Positions 44,668 through 52,929 of a DNA stretch of 64,000 nt are shown one piece after another (the stretch's first letter is position 1; each line of letters starts with the position of its first letter). Under the pieces are notes generated by a model. That model was not told where the DNA came from and did not search any database. It saw only the letters and a list, made by a program, of their open reading frames with translations. The DNA lies in the NCBI RefSeq assembly GCF_004114955.1, contig NZ_CP030053.1, forward strand, positions 3,968,001 to 4,032,000, read 5' to 3'. The translations under genes were made by a program, and so were the position numbers. This DNA is from Bradyrhizobium guangzhouense. Its GTDB lineage: Bacteria; Pseudomonadota; Alphaproteobacteria; Rhizobiales; Xanthobacteraceae.

Positions 44668-44702
44668 GCGCCGCGCTGAGCGGCGTCCGCCGCCGCCCCT
44701 GA

Positions 44703-45938
44703 CTACTGGCCATGCTCGTGCCCGACCTCGCCGGTGATGACGTCGCCGAACAGCTCCCAGACCTGCCCGTTGAAACGCATCAGCTGCATCTGCTCGATCG
44801 GAAAGTAGTCGTCCGGTGACGTGTTGACCATGATGCCAGGCAGCATCAGGTCGGTGTGAAAATTCTTCAGGTTCGCCGCCTGCTTCATGACGTTCTCGCG
44901 CGTGAGATTGTCGCCGCACTGCTTCAGGACCTGCGCCATCGCCTCGGCTTGCACGTAGCCATAGAGGTTGTTGGCGTTGGTCTTGTCACCGTCGGGATAA
45001 TACTTGTCCATGAACGCCCGCCACGCGATGACCGCCGGATCCTTGTCCCATGTCGGATCGGTCGGATCCTTCAGATAGGCGGTCGAGATGATGTCCTTGG
45101 AATATGCGAGCCCGGCGGGCTTGAGCACCGAGGCGATTGAGGTTGCGGTATTGGCAAGGAAGAATTTTGGCTTCCAGCCGAGCTCACCCACCTTGCGGAT
45201 CGCCTGCGCCGAGCCCTTCGGCGCGGCCCATGAGAAGAAGATGTCGGCGCCGGAATCGTGCAAGGCGACGATCTGCGAGTCGATCGAGGGATCGCTGACC
45301 TCGTAGGATTTGTCGGCGATGATCATGCCAGCCTTGTCGCCAAGGCCGTCCTTCAAGCCCTTGAACTGATCCTTGCCGGCATCGTCGTTCTGCCAGAACA
45401 CCGCAATCTTGCCATTAGGGAATTTGTCGAGGATGTATTTCGCGTAGATGCGCCCTTCGCTCTGGTAGTTGGGCTGGAAACCCATCGTCCATGGAAAGTT
45501 CTTGGGGTCGCCGAACTTGGTGCCACCGGAGGCGACGAAGAGCTGCGGCACGCGCTTGGCGTTCATGTACTTCATGATCGCCGAGTTCGAGGGCGTGCCG
45601 AGCGCCTGGAAGATCAGCAGCACCTCGTCGCTCTCGACCAGCTTGCGCGCCTGCTCGATCGCCTTCGGCGGCGAATAGGCGTCGTCATAACTGATGAAGT
45701 TGATCTTGCGTCCGTTGATGCCGCCTTGATCGTTGATCATCCTGAAGAACGCCGCCTCGGTCCTGCCGATCACGCCATAGGACGACGCCGGCCCGCTATA
45801 GGGCATGATGTTGCCGATCTTGATTTCGGTGTCACTGGCGCCGGGATCGTATCTCTTCTGCGCCGAGGCCGGTGTCGTGACGAGCAGGCCGGCAGCAAGC
45901 ATGGCGAGGGCAGCAAGGCTTTTGCGACGACCCGGCAT
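44703..45938 (-). CDS. Branched-chain amino-acid-type ABC substrate-binding protein
   Basis: A 411-residue periplasmic binding protein (Peripla_BP_6, LivJ-like). The signal peptide MPGRRKSLAALAMLAAGLLV ends near ASA, and mature sequence starts QKRYDPGASDTEIKIGNIMPYSGP. ASSYGVIGRTEAAFFRMINDQGGINGRKI is the ligand-cleft segment typical of the family. No permease or ATPase genes are adjacent, so its partners are elsewhere (orphan binding proteins are frequent in Bradyrhizobium). Ligand unknown: amino acids, amides or aromatic acids are all possible. Confidence 0.93.
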   Translation of the reverse strand: MPGRRKSLAALAMLAAGLLVTTPASAQKRYDPGASDTEIKIGNIMPYSGPASSYGVIGRTEAAFFRMINDQGGINGRKINFISYDDAYSPPKAIEQARKLVESDEVLLIFQALGTPSNSAIMKYMNAKRVPQLFVASGGTKFGDPKNFPWTMGFQPNYQSEGRIYAKYILDKFPNGKIAVFWQNDDAGKDQFKGLKDGLGDKAGMIIADKSYEVSDPSIDSQIVALHDSGADIFFSWAAPKGSAQAIRKVGELGWKPKFFLANTATSIASVLKPAGLAYSKDIISTAYLKDPTDPTWDKDPAVIAWRAFMDKYYPDGDKTNANNLYGYVQAEAMAQVLKQCGDNLTRENVMKQAANLKNFHTDLMLPGIMVNTSPDDYFPIEQMQLMRFNGQVWELFGDVITGEVGHEHGQ

Positions 45939-46062
45939 TGGTCTCTCCCCAATTTGTAGTCTTGTTTTGTGGAGAGTGTCGCAAGGCGGCCTGCAACTGG
46001 CAAGCGGCAGGATTTTCCGTGGAGCGAAACGGTCGCCGCGGAACTCAGCCGTTGAATTCCGA

Positions 46063-46944
46063 TTAAGACGGCTTCTTCGGCCGCGACACCAGCTCGATCA
46101 TCCTGCCTTCGTCGTCGTCGGGCATCGCGGCCTTGGCCTGCGCGTAAGCCTCGACGGCGGCGCGCGCAACCAGCGGCTTGTCCGCGAGCAGGCTCTCCGC
46201 CAGCTTGACCGCATAGGCGGCATCCTTGTGCCGCAGCGCCGCCGTAAACGTCGCGCCGCTGAAATCGCGGGCGACCATGCGCTTGGAGTGACGCTGCACC
46301 TGCGGGCTCGCGGCAACGCCTGACAGGATCGATTCCAGCACCAGCTTCATGTCGAGCCCGGCCTGCTCGGCGATTGCGAGCCCTTCCGCAAGCCCGGCGA
46401 TCTGGATCGCGCCCATGAGATTGTTGATGAGCTTGTAGACAGTGCCGGAGCCGACTGCGCCGAAATGCCTGATGGTCGAGCCGATCGGTTCGAGGAAAGG
46501 CTGCGCGCGCTCCAGGTCGGCCGCGTCGGCGCCAACCAGCAGCGTCAGCTTTCCGGCCGCTGCCGCGTCCGGCAATCCCGTCACGGGACAATCGATATAG
46601 ATGAGCCCGCGTGCATTGAACTCGCGGCCCATCTCGCGCGCATGGTCGTAGGAGACGGTGGAGCACTCGATCGCGATGGTGCCCGCCTTCGCGGTCTTGG
46701 CGGCGCCGTTGGGGCCGAGCCAGACTGTGCGCGAGGCTTCGTCGTCGGCGACCATGGTCACCACGGCGTCCGCGTCGATCGCGGCATCCTCAGGCGAGGT
46801 CGCCCACTTTGCGCCGCGTGCGATCAGGTCTTCCGCTTTGGCCTTGCTGCGATTCCACAACGTCACCGTGAAGCCGGCATCGAGATAGCGGCCGGCCATA
46901 CCGTGGCCCATCCGTCCAAGCCCGATGAAGGCGACGCGGGCCAT
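46063..46944 (-). CDS. 3-hydroxyisobutyrate-dehydrogenase-like NAD(P) oxidoreductase
   Basis: A 293-residue beta-hydroxyacid dehydrogenase. The start MARVAFIGLGRMGHGMAGRY is the NAD(P) motif; IYIDCPVTGLPDAAAAGKLT holds the substrate-binding region, and the catalytic Lys is in GSGTVYKLINNLMGAIQIA. Substrate could be 3-hydroxyisobutyrate, tartronate semialdehyde or glyoxylate. The ATG at 46944 lies only two bases after the prfB stop, so it is probably translated from the same message, an odd partner for a release factor. Confidence 0.9.
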   Translation of the reverse strand: MARVAFIGLGRMGHGMAGRYLDAGFTVTLWNRSKAKAEDLIARGAKWATSPEDAAIDADAVVTMVADDEASRTVWLGPNGAAKTAKAGTIAIECSTVSYDHAREMGREFNARGLIYIDCPVTGLPDAAAAGKLTLLVGADAADLERAQPFLEPIGSTIRHFGAVGSGTVYKLINNLMGAIQIAGLAEGLAIAEQAGLDMKLVLESILSGVAASPQVQRHSKRMVARDFSGATFTAALRHKDAAYAVKLAESLLADKPLVARAAVEAYAQAKAAMPDDDEGRMIELVSRPKKPS

Positions 46945-46946
46945 GG

Positions 46947-48078
46947 TCAGTCCACGTCCTCGACATCGCCGGCGGTGGTGCCGAAGGCGCGCTGCGCCAA
47001 GGTCGCCGCCATGAAGTCGTCGAGCTCGCCGTCGAGCACCCCCGATGTGTCGGAGGTCTGCACGCCGGTGCGGAGATCCTTCACCATCTGGTAGGGTTGC
47101 AGCACATAGGAGCGGATCTGGTGGCCCCAGCCGATGTCCGTCTTGGCGGCCTGGTCGGCGGCGGCCTTCTCCTCGCGCTTCTTCAGCTCGATCTCGTAGA
47201 GGCGCGCGCGCAGCATGTCCCAGGCCTGCGCCCGGTTCTTGTGCTGGGAGCGGCCGGCCTGGCAGACCACTGCGACGCCGGTCGGAATGTGCGTCAGGCG
47301 CACCGCGGATTCGGTCTTGTTGACGTGCTGACCACCGGCGCCGCCCGAGCGCATCGTGTCGGTGCGCACGTCGGATTCCTTGATGTCGATCTTGATGCTG
47401 TCGTCGATGACAGGAAACACCTGGACGCTCGAGAACGAGGTGTGCCGCCGGGCGTTGGAATCGAATGGCGAGATGCGCACCAGCCGATGGACGCCGGCTT
47501 CCGTCTTCAGCCAGCCATAGGCATTGTGGCCGGAGACCTGGATGGTCGCGGACTTGATGCCGGCCTCTTCGCCCTCGGACTCTTCGAGGTATTCGACCTT
47601 GAAGCCATGCGTTTCGGCCCAGCGCGTGTACATGCGCAAGAGCATCTGCGCCCAGTCCTGGCTCTCGGTGCCGCCGGCGCCGGCATGGACTTCGAGATAG
47701 GAATCGAAGCGGTCGGCCTCGCCCGAGAGCAGCGCCTCGAGCTCGCGCCGCGCGACGTCCTTCTTGAGGTTCTTCAGAGCGGCTTCAGCTTCCGCTACGA
47801 CACCCGCATCGCCCTCGGCCTCGCCGAGCTCGATCATGCCGATATCGTCTTCGAGCTCCTGCTCGACCTTGCCGATGCCCGAGAGCGAGTCCTCCAGCGA
47901 GGTTCGCTCCTGCATCAGCTTCTGGGCTTTCTGGGGATCGTTCCAGAGGTTGGGATCTTCTGCGAGCTTGTTCAGCTCCGCGAGGCGCGCCGTCGATTTC
48001 TCGACGTCAAAGATGCCTCCTCAGCAGCCCGACTGACTGCTTGATCTCTTCTACCAACCGTTCGATTTCGGCGCGCAT
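46947..48078 (-). CDS. prfB: Peptide chain release factor 2 with programmed +1 frameshift
   Basis: Recognises UGA and UAA stop codons. Translation starts at ATG 48078 ([20 protein letters not shown]) and meets an in-frame TGA at 48009-48007 after codon 23. The slippery CTT TGA C is preceded, three bases upstream, by AGGAGG, the same layout as in E. coli. Shifting by +1 continues with [12 protein letters not shown] to the stop at 46947, giving 376 residues in all. The SPF motif is in [10 protein letters not shown] and the GGQ motif at about 248-250 ([10 protein letters not shown]). The frameshift makes RF2 limit its own synthesis. Confidence 0.97.
48006..48021 (-). promoter_or_regulatory. RF2 frameshift signal
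   Basis: On the mRNA strand AGGAGG, CAT, CTT, TGA and C follow each other. The internal Shine-Dalgarno-like AGGAGG three bases before CTT TGA stimulates +1 slippage, as known for prfB in many bacteria. Confidence 0.95.
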
Positions 48079-48185
48079 GTCGTTCTCTGGTCTCGCGGAA
48101 TGTTCCGCGTCTGATGGCAACGGGGATGTAGCGGCGGCTGCGCCAAAGCGCAACCGCCTGCCGCGCCTGTCTCGGGCGTTATCCG

Positions 48186-50693
48186 CTAGTACAGGCCGCC
48201 TGTGCCCGGTCGCATGAAGAAGCCGGAATCCGGCGCCTGCTGCGGCGGCGGCGCGCCACCGCGCCCGTCGGCGTCGGCAACGCCGATCACCGAGTAATTG
48301 TCCGGCGGTGCGGTGCCCGGCTTGAAGGCTTCGAGGATGGTGCCGCCGGTCTCGCCGGGACCGGCGCGCATGCCGGTCTTGGAGACCACGCGGATCAGCT
48401 TGATGCCGGCCGGCACCTTGAACGGAACCGCAGGCTTGTCAGCCAGCGCGAGCTTCAGGAAGTCGCGCGCGATCGGCGCGGCCAGATGTCCGCCGGTCGC
48501 TGCATTGCCTCTGCCGAGCGGACGCGGCTTGTCGTAGCCCATGTAGATGGCGACCGCGACGTCAGGCGAGAAGCCGACGAACCAGGCGTCCTTGGCCTCG
48601 TTCGTCGTACCGGTCTTGCCGGCGATCGGCTTGCCGACCTCCCTCACGACGGTTGCGGTACCGGCCTGCACCACGCCTTCCATCAGCTCGGTGATCTGAT
48701 AGGCGGTCATGGAGTCCAGCACCTGCTCGCGGCGGTCGATCAGCTGCGGCTCGGGCTGGTTCTTCCAGCCGCCCGGCGCGTCGCAGCCGCGGCACTCGCG
48801 CTGGTCGTGCTTGAAGATGGTGTGGCCGTAGCGGTCCTGGATGCGGTCGATCAGGGTGGGCTTCACGCGGCGCCCGCCATTGGCGATCATCGAATAGGCC
48901 GTGACCATGCGCATCGCCGTAGTCTCGCCGGCGCCGAGCGCGTAGGAGAGATAATTCGGCAGCTCGTCATAGACGCCGAAGCGGCGGGCATACTCGCCGA
49001 TCAAGGGCATGCCGATGTCCTGCGCAAGGCGCACGGTCACCGTGTTGAGCGACTGCCGCAGCGCGTTGCGCAGCGTCACCGGCCCCTGATATTTGTTCGC
49101 CGAGAAGTTTTCAGGTCGCCAAACGCCCGCGCCCTGGCCCTGGTCGATTTCGATCGGCGCGTCGAGCACGACGGTCGAGGGCGTATAGCCATTGTCGAGC
49201 GCCGCCGAATAGACGATCGGCTTGAACGACGAGCCGGGCTGCCGGTAGGCCTGTGTGGCGCGATTGAACTGGCTCTGGTCGAACGAGAAGCCGCCGACCA
49301 TCGCGAGCACGCGGCCGGTCCAGGGATCCATCACCACCATCGCGCCCGAGACTTCGGGGATCTGGCGCAGGCGATACTGGCCTTCGACCGGTTGTCCCTC
49401 CTTGCTGTAGAGCGGATCGGCATAGATCACGTCGCCGGGCTGGAGCACCTGGGCCACCGACGTCGGCGTCTTGCCCTTCAAGTTGCCCTGGGCCGCCCTC
49501 GCCCAGCGTACGCCGTCGAGCGTAACGAGGCCGGTCTCGCGCTGCTTGCTGACGGCACCGCCGAGCTCGCGGTTCGGCTGGAAGCCGATACGTGCCGACT
49601 GGTCGCTGGTTTCCAGCACCACCGCCATGCGCCACGGCGAGATATCGGAGAGCGACTTGATCTCAGCGAGCTTCACGCCCCAATCGCCCGAACTATCGAG
49701 CTTGCTGATGGCGCCGCGATAGCCCTGCTGCTCGTCATAGTTCACGAGGCCGGCGACCATGGTCTTGCGCGCCATGACCTGGATCTTCGGGTCGAGCGTG
49801 GTGCGGACCGAGAGGCCGCCCTCGTACAGCTTCTTCTCGCCATAGCGCTCGAAAATGTCGCGGCGCACTTCCTCGGCGAAATATTCGCCGGCGAAGGTGT
49901 GGGCACCGTTGGAACGGTTGGTGACGACCAGCGGCTCCTTGCGCGCCTTGTCGGCGTCAGCCTGCTTGATCCAGCCGTTTTCCTGCAGACGGTCGATCAC
50001 GTAGTTGCGGCGCTCGATGGCGCGATCGCGGTTGCGCACCGGATGCAGCGTCGCCGGCATCTTCGGCAGCGCCGCGAGGTAGGAAGCTTCCGCCACGGTG
50101 AGCTCGTTCACCGACTTGTCGAAATAGACCAGCGAGGCGGCGGCGATGCCGTAGGCGCCGAGGCCGAGATAGATTTCATTCAGATACAGCTCGAGGATCT
50201 TGTCCTTCGAATAGGTCTTCTCGATGCGCATCGCGAGCAAGGCTTCCTTGATCTTGCGCGAGAAGGAGACCTCGTTGGTCAGAAGGAAGTTCTTGGCAAC
50301 CTGCTGGGTGATGGTCGACGCACCCTGCGGACGGCGGTTGGAGCCGAAGTTCTGCAGGTACAGCACGCCGGCGCGCGCCATGCCGGTGTAGTCGATGCCG
50401 CCATGCTCGTAGAAATTCTTGTCTTCGGCGGCGAGGAACGCGTTGATCACGAGCTTCGGCACCGCCTGGATCGGCAGGTACAGGCGCCGCTCCTTGGCGT
50501 ATTCGCCGAGCAGCGAGCCGTCGACCGCGTGGACGCGGGTCATCACCGGCGGCTCGTAATCCTGAAGCTGAGAGTAGTCGGGCAAGTCCTTGGAGAAGTG
50601 CCAGATCAGGCCTGCCGCGGCACCGACACCGACAAGGAACACCACCGTTCCCGCAGCGAACAGGAAGCCCATGAACCGCACAAGCAAGCGCAT
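48186..50693 (-). CDS. mrcA: Penicillin-binding protein 1A (bifunctional)
   Basis: Polymerises and cross-links peptidoglycan. The 835-residue protein has an N-terminal membrane anchor (residues about 8-32), a GT51 glycosyltransferase domain with the catalytic Glu90 in AAEDKNFYEHGG and STITQQVAKN, and an intervening OB-like segment. Its transpeptidase domain has Ser488 in GSSFKP and KTGTT around 693. A Pro/Gly-rich tail closes it. It follows the amidase gene on the same strand by 233 bp and precedes prfB by 107 bp. Confidence 0.96.
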   Translation of the reverse strand: MRLLVRFMGFLFAAGTVVFLVGVGAAAGLIWHFSKDLPDYSQLQDYEPPVMTRVHAVDGSLLGEYAKERRLYLPIQAVPKLVINAFLAAEDKNFYEHGGIDYTGMARAGVLYLQNFGSNRRPQGASTITQQVAKNFLLTNEVSFSRKIKEALLAMRIEKTYSKDKILELYLNEIYLGLGAYGIAAASLVYFDKSVNELTVAEASYLAALPKMPATLHPVRNRDRAIERRNYVIDRLQENGWIKQADADKARKEPLVVTNRSNGAHTFAGEYFAEEVRRDIFERYGEKKLYEGGLSVRTTLDPKIQVMARKTMVAGLVNYDEQQGYRGAISKLDSSGDWGVKLAEIKSLSDISPWRMAVVLETSDQSARIGFQPNRELGGAVSKQRETGLVTLDGVRWARAAQGNLKGKTPTSVAQVLQPGDVIYADPLYSKEGQPVEGQYRLRQIPEVSGAMVVMDPWTGRVLAMVGGFSFDQSQFNRATQAYRQPGSSFKPIVYSAALDNGYTPSTVVLDAPIEIDQGQGAGVWRPENFSANKYQGPVTLRNALRQSLNTVTVRLAQDIGMPLIGEYARRFGVYDELPNYLSYALGAGETTAMRMVTAYSMIANGGRRVKPTLIDRIQDRYGHTIFKHDQRECRGCDAPGGWKNQPEPQLIDRREQVLDSMTAYQITELMEGVVQAGTATVVREVGKPIAGKTGTTNEAKDAWFVGFSPDVAVAIYMGYDKPRPLGRGNAATGGHLAAPIARDFLKLALADKPAVPFKVPAGIKLIRVVSKTGMRAGPGETGGTILEAFKPGTAPPDNYSVIGVADADGRGGAPPPQQAPDSGFFMRPGTGGLY

Positions 50694-50926
50694 TATGTGT
50701 TTATCCGTTCAATCCCAGGATCAGTCCAAAGATCAGCCCAAAGCACCCCAAACGGGCGCCGTTCTCACGTCGCGAATTCACCGGCCTACTCAATACCATT
50801 GATGCCGGACCGAAAGACGCTTGCCGAACGGGATTCTCGTCGATTCCGGAACCCCCTGCGTTGTTTTTATAAGGCGTCCGCTGTGGCCAAACTAGGGCTT
50901 AACAACGGAACCGCCATTCCCCTTCT

Positions 50927-52225
50927 TCAATTCCCGGCCCCCGCCGTCGCCATTCGCTTGGCCAAAAAGGTATCGATCGCCTGGGCCATCGAACCGACGG
51001 CCTTGGACCGCCACCCCTCGGAGACGAGGTGCTCAAGATCGCCCTTGTTGGAGACATAGCCGATCTCAACCAGCACCGAGGGCACGTCGGGCGCCTTCAG
51101 CACCCGGAACCCGGCCGACTTCAGGGGATGCTTGTGCATCCGCATGGTCGTCTTCATTTCGCCCATCAGCAGATGCGCAAAACGGCTTGAAAAGGTACGG
51201 GTTTCCCGCTGCGTGAGATCGATCAGGATGTCGGCGACATCGGTCGGCTCTTCCGCGAGATTGAAGCCGGCGATCGCGTCGGCGCGGTTTTCAGCATCGG
51301 CCAGGCGCTGGGCCTCGGCGTCGGAGGCCTTGTCCGACAGCGTGTAAATGGTGGCGCCCTGGGCGTCGCCCTCGGCCTTCGGCAGCGCGTCGGCATGAAT
51401 CGAGACGAACAGCGCGGCATTCAGATTGCGGGCAACCTTGGGCCGGTCGTTGAGCGGAATGAAGGTGTCGTCGTCCCGCGTCATGACCACCCGGTATTTG
51501 CCCGATTTTTCCAGCCGGTCGCGCAACGCAAGGCCAAAGGCCAGCACCAAATTCTTCTCGCTCTCACCGCTCGACTGGGTGCCGTTGTCGATGCCGCCAT
51601 GGCCGGGATCGATCACGACGACCGGGCGGCCGTCGGAAGGTGGACTCGGCTTCTGCTGCGCCGGTTCGGGCGCGGCGGGGACTGTCGCGGGCGGAACGGC
51701 GGCAATCGTCGGCCGCAGTTCGGGGCGATTCTCCGGAGGGGGAGTTTGCACGAAAGCCGCACGATCGACCTCTTCGAGCTCCAGCACCAGCCGCGCCGGC
51801 TGGCCGTTGGCCGCATCGAGCACGTAGGAATTGGCGATCTTGGCGGGCCCGGTCAGGTCGAATACGATTCGGGAGCCGCCGGGCATCACCAGCCCGTAGC
51901 GGAAGGCCTTGACCAGCCCTCGCCCGGCCCCTGTGCCCGGCGCCAGCTGAAAATTGACCTGGGGAACATCGACCACCACCCGATAGGGATCAGCAAGCGT
52001 CGTTGCGCGAAAGCTGACGGACCGGTCGAGATCAAGGATGAAGCGGGTCTGCTTGCCGTCACCGGCGAGGCGCGCGGCTGTGGCGACAGGAAAATTTGCT
52101 GCCGCCACAGAGGGTTGCGACGAGCTCTCCGCCGCGCTCAGGCGCGAGGAATCGGCGCATGGCAATGCTGAGGCGCATAGAAGCGCAAATCCCAGCAAAA
52201 CCCGTTGATTTGTGCGGCTCGCCAC
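50927..52225 (-). CDS. amiC: Periplasmic N-acetylmuramoyl-L-alanine amidase
   Basis: Cleaves the amide bond between MurNAc and the peptide, mainly in septal peptidoglycan. The GTG at 52225 gives 432 residues: a signal peptide (VLLGFALLCASALPCADS), an AMIN domain (residues about 55-160, VVVDVPQVNFQLAPGTGAGRG and SRIVFDLTGP) for septal or wall binding, a Pro-rich linker, and an Amidase_3 domain. Zinc ligands fit VVIDPGHGGIDNGTQ, with a Glu in GESEKNL, and SIHADALP. The enzyme normally needs an EnvC/NlpD-type activator. Confidence 0.93.
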   Translation of the reverse strand: MASRTNQRVLLGFALLCASALPCADSSRLSAAESSSQPSVAAANFPVATAARLAGDGKQTRFILDLDRSVSFRATTLADPYRVVVDVPQVNFQLAPGTGAGRGLVKAFRYGLVMPGGSRIVFDLTGPAKIANSYVLDAANGQPARLVLELEEVDRAAFVQTPPPENRPELRPTIAAVPPATVPAAPEPAQQKPSPPSDGRPVVVIDPGHGGIDNGTQSSGESEKNLVLAFGLALRDRLEKSGKYRVVMTRDDDTFIPLNDRPKVARNLNAALFVSIHADALPKAEGDAQGATIYTLSDKASDAEAQRLADAENRADAIAGFNLAEEPTDVADILIDLTQRETRTFSSRFAHLLMGEMKTTMRMHKHPLKSAGFRVLKAPDVPSVLVEIGYVSNKGDLEHLVSEGWRSKAVGSMAQAIDTFLAKRMATAGAGN

Positions 52226-52929
52226 CGAATCCGTGCCTCCGAGCAGCCCTCTTTAACGCAATAGAACCACAGGGTTAATCGGTCCTTAATGACGGAAACG
52301 CGAAACTCTTGGACTGTGACCGGCGTGCGACGCTCCCTTGCACGGATGGCCCATTCCTCGTATGTACGGAATGCTGACGGCCAATAATTTCCGGTTGTGT
52401 CGCATTCAGCCTCCCGGTGCAGCGCCGGAGCTCCCAAGATTCGGGAATTCCAGCGTTTTTCTGTTCCCCTCAACGACCAGCGCGGTGCGCGGCAGCGAGG
52501 CGGAACGGGGCAAGCCCCGGCGGCGGACGGTTTCCGGTTACCACACTGTTTCCGGGACAGTTTTGACAGCGATGCGGCCAGTTACCCATCCCCTCAATCC
52601 AGAGGGGGCGGTTCTTGATCCAGGGCGAGCGCGCACGCGCCATGCCTGGCCAGCAGCAACTGTTTAGGGGCGGCCCCGCCGCCCAGTGTTTCATACGGGC
52701 CGACGCTTGATGCGCCAGACTGTGCCGACGAATTCTGAAGGACCTTTCGCGACGCTGCGGAGCGAAAATCCCGCGCGCCGCTTCGGTCCTGAAGCTTCCG
52801 ATTCGGCAAGGCGCGAGAGACGGCGTTTCGGCCTTCCCCTCACCCCCGAATCAGGTGGACCGTCGCGTCACCCGGCAGCGCTCTTCGCGCCCACGGTGAA
52901 CCGCGCCCGCCGCCGCCAAGAGTTAAGAC
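52226..52929 (+). other. Long divergent region and probable rne leader
   Basis: 704 bp without a convincing ORF lie between the amidase gene and rne. On the rne side a perfect hairpin GGGCGGC-CCC-GCCGCCC occurs at 52668-52684, extended by ACTG and CAGT. TTGACA at 52563-52568 is a lone -35-like hexamer. RNase E genes commonly have long 5' leaders through which the enzyme controls its own message; whether this one does is inferred. Confidence 0.5.

Noticed and set aside
47916..48078. prfB as a pseudogene interrupted by TGA.
   Set aside because: The stop is the known programmed frameshift site with AGGAGG and CTT TGA C, so the gene is intact.
48486..51059. An 857-codon plus-strand frame covering mrcA.
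   Set aside because: Antisense shadow of mrcA; mirrors its third-position GC and has no recognisable domain or ribosome-binding site.
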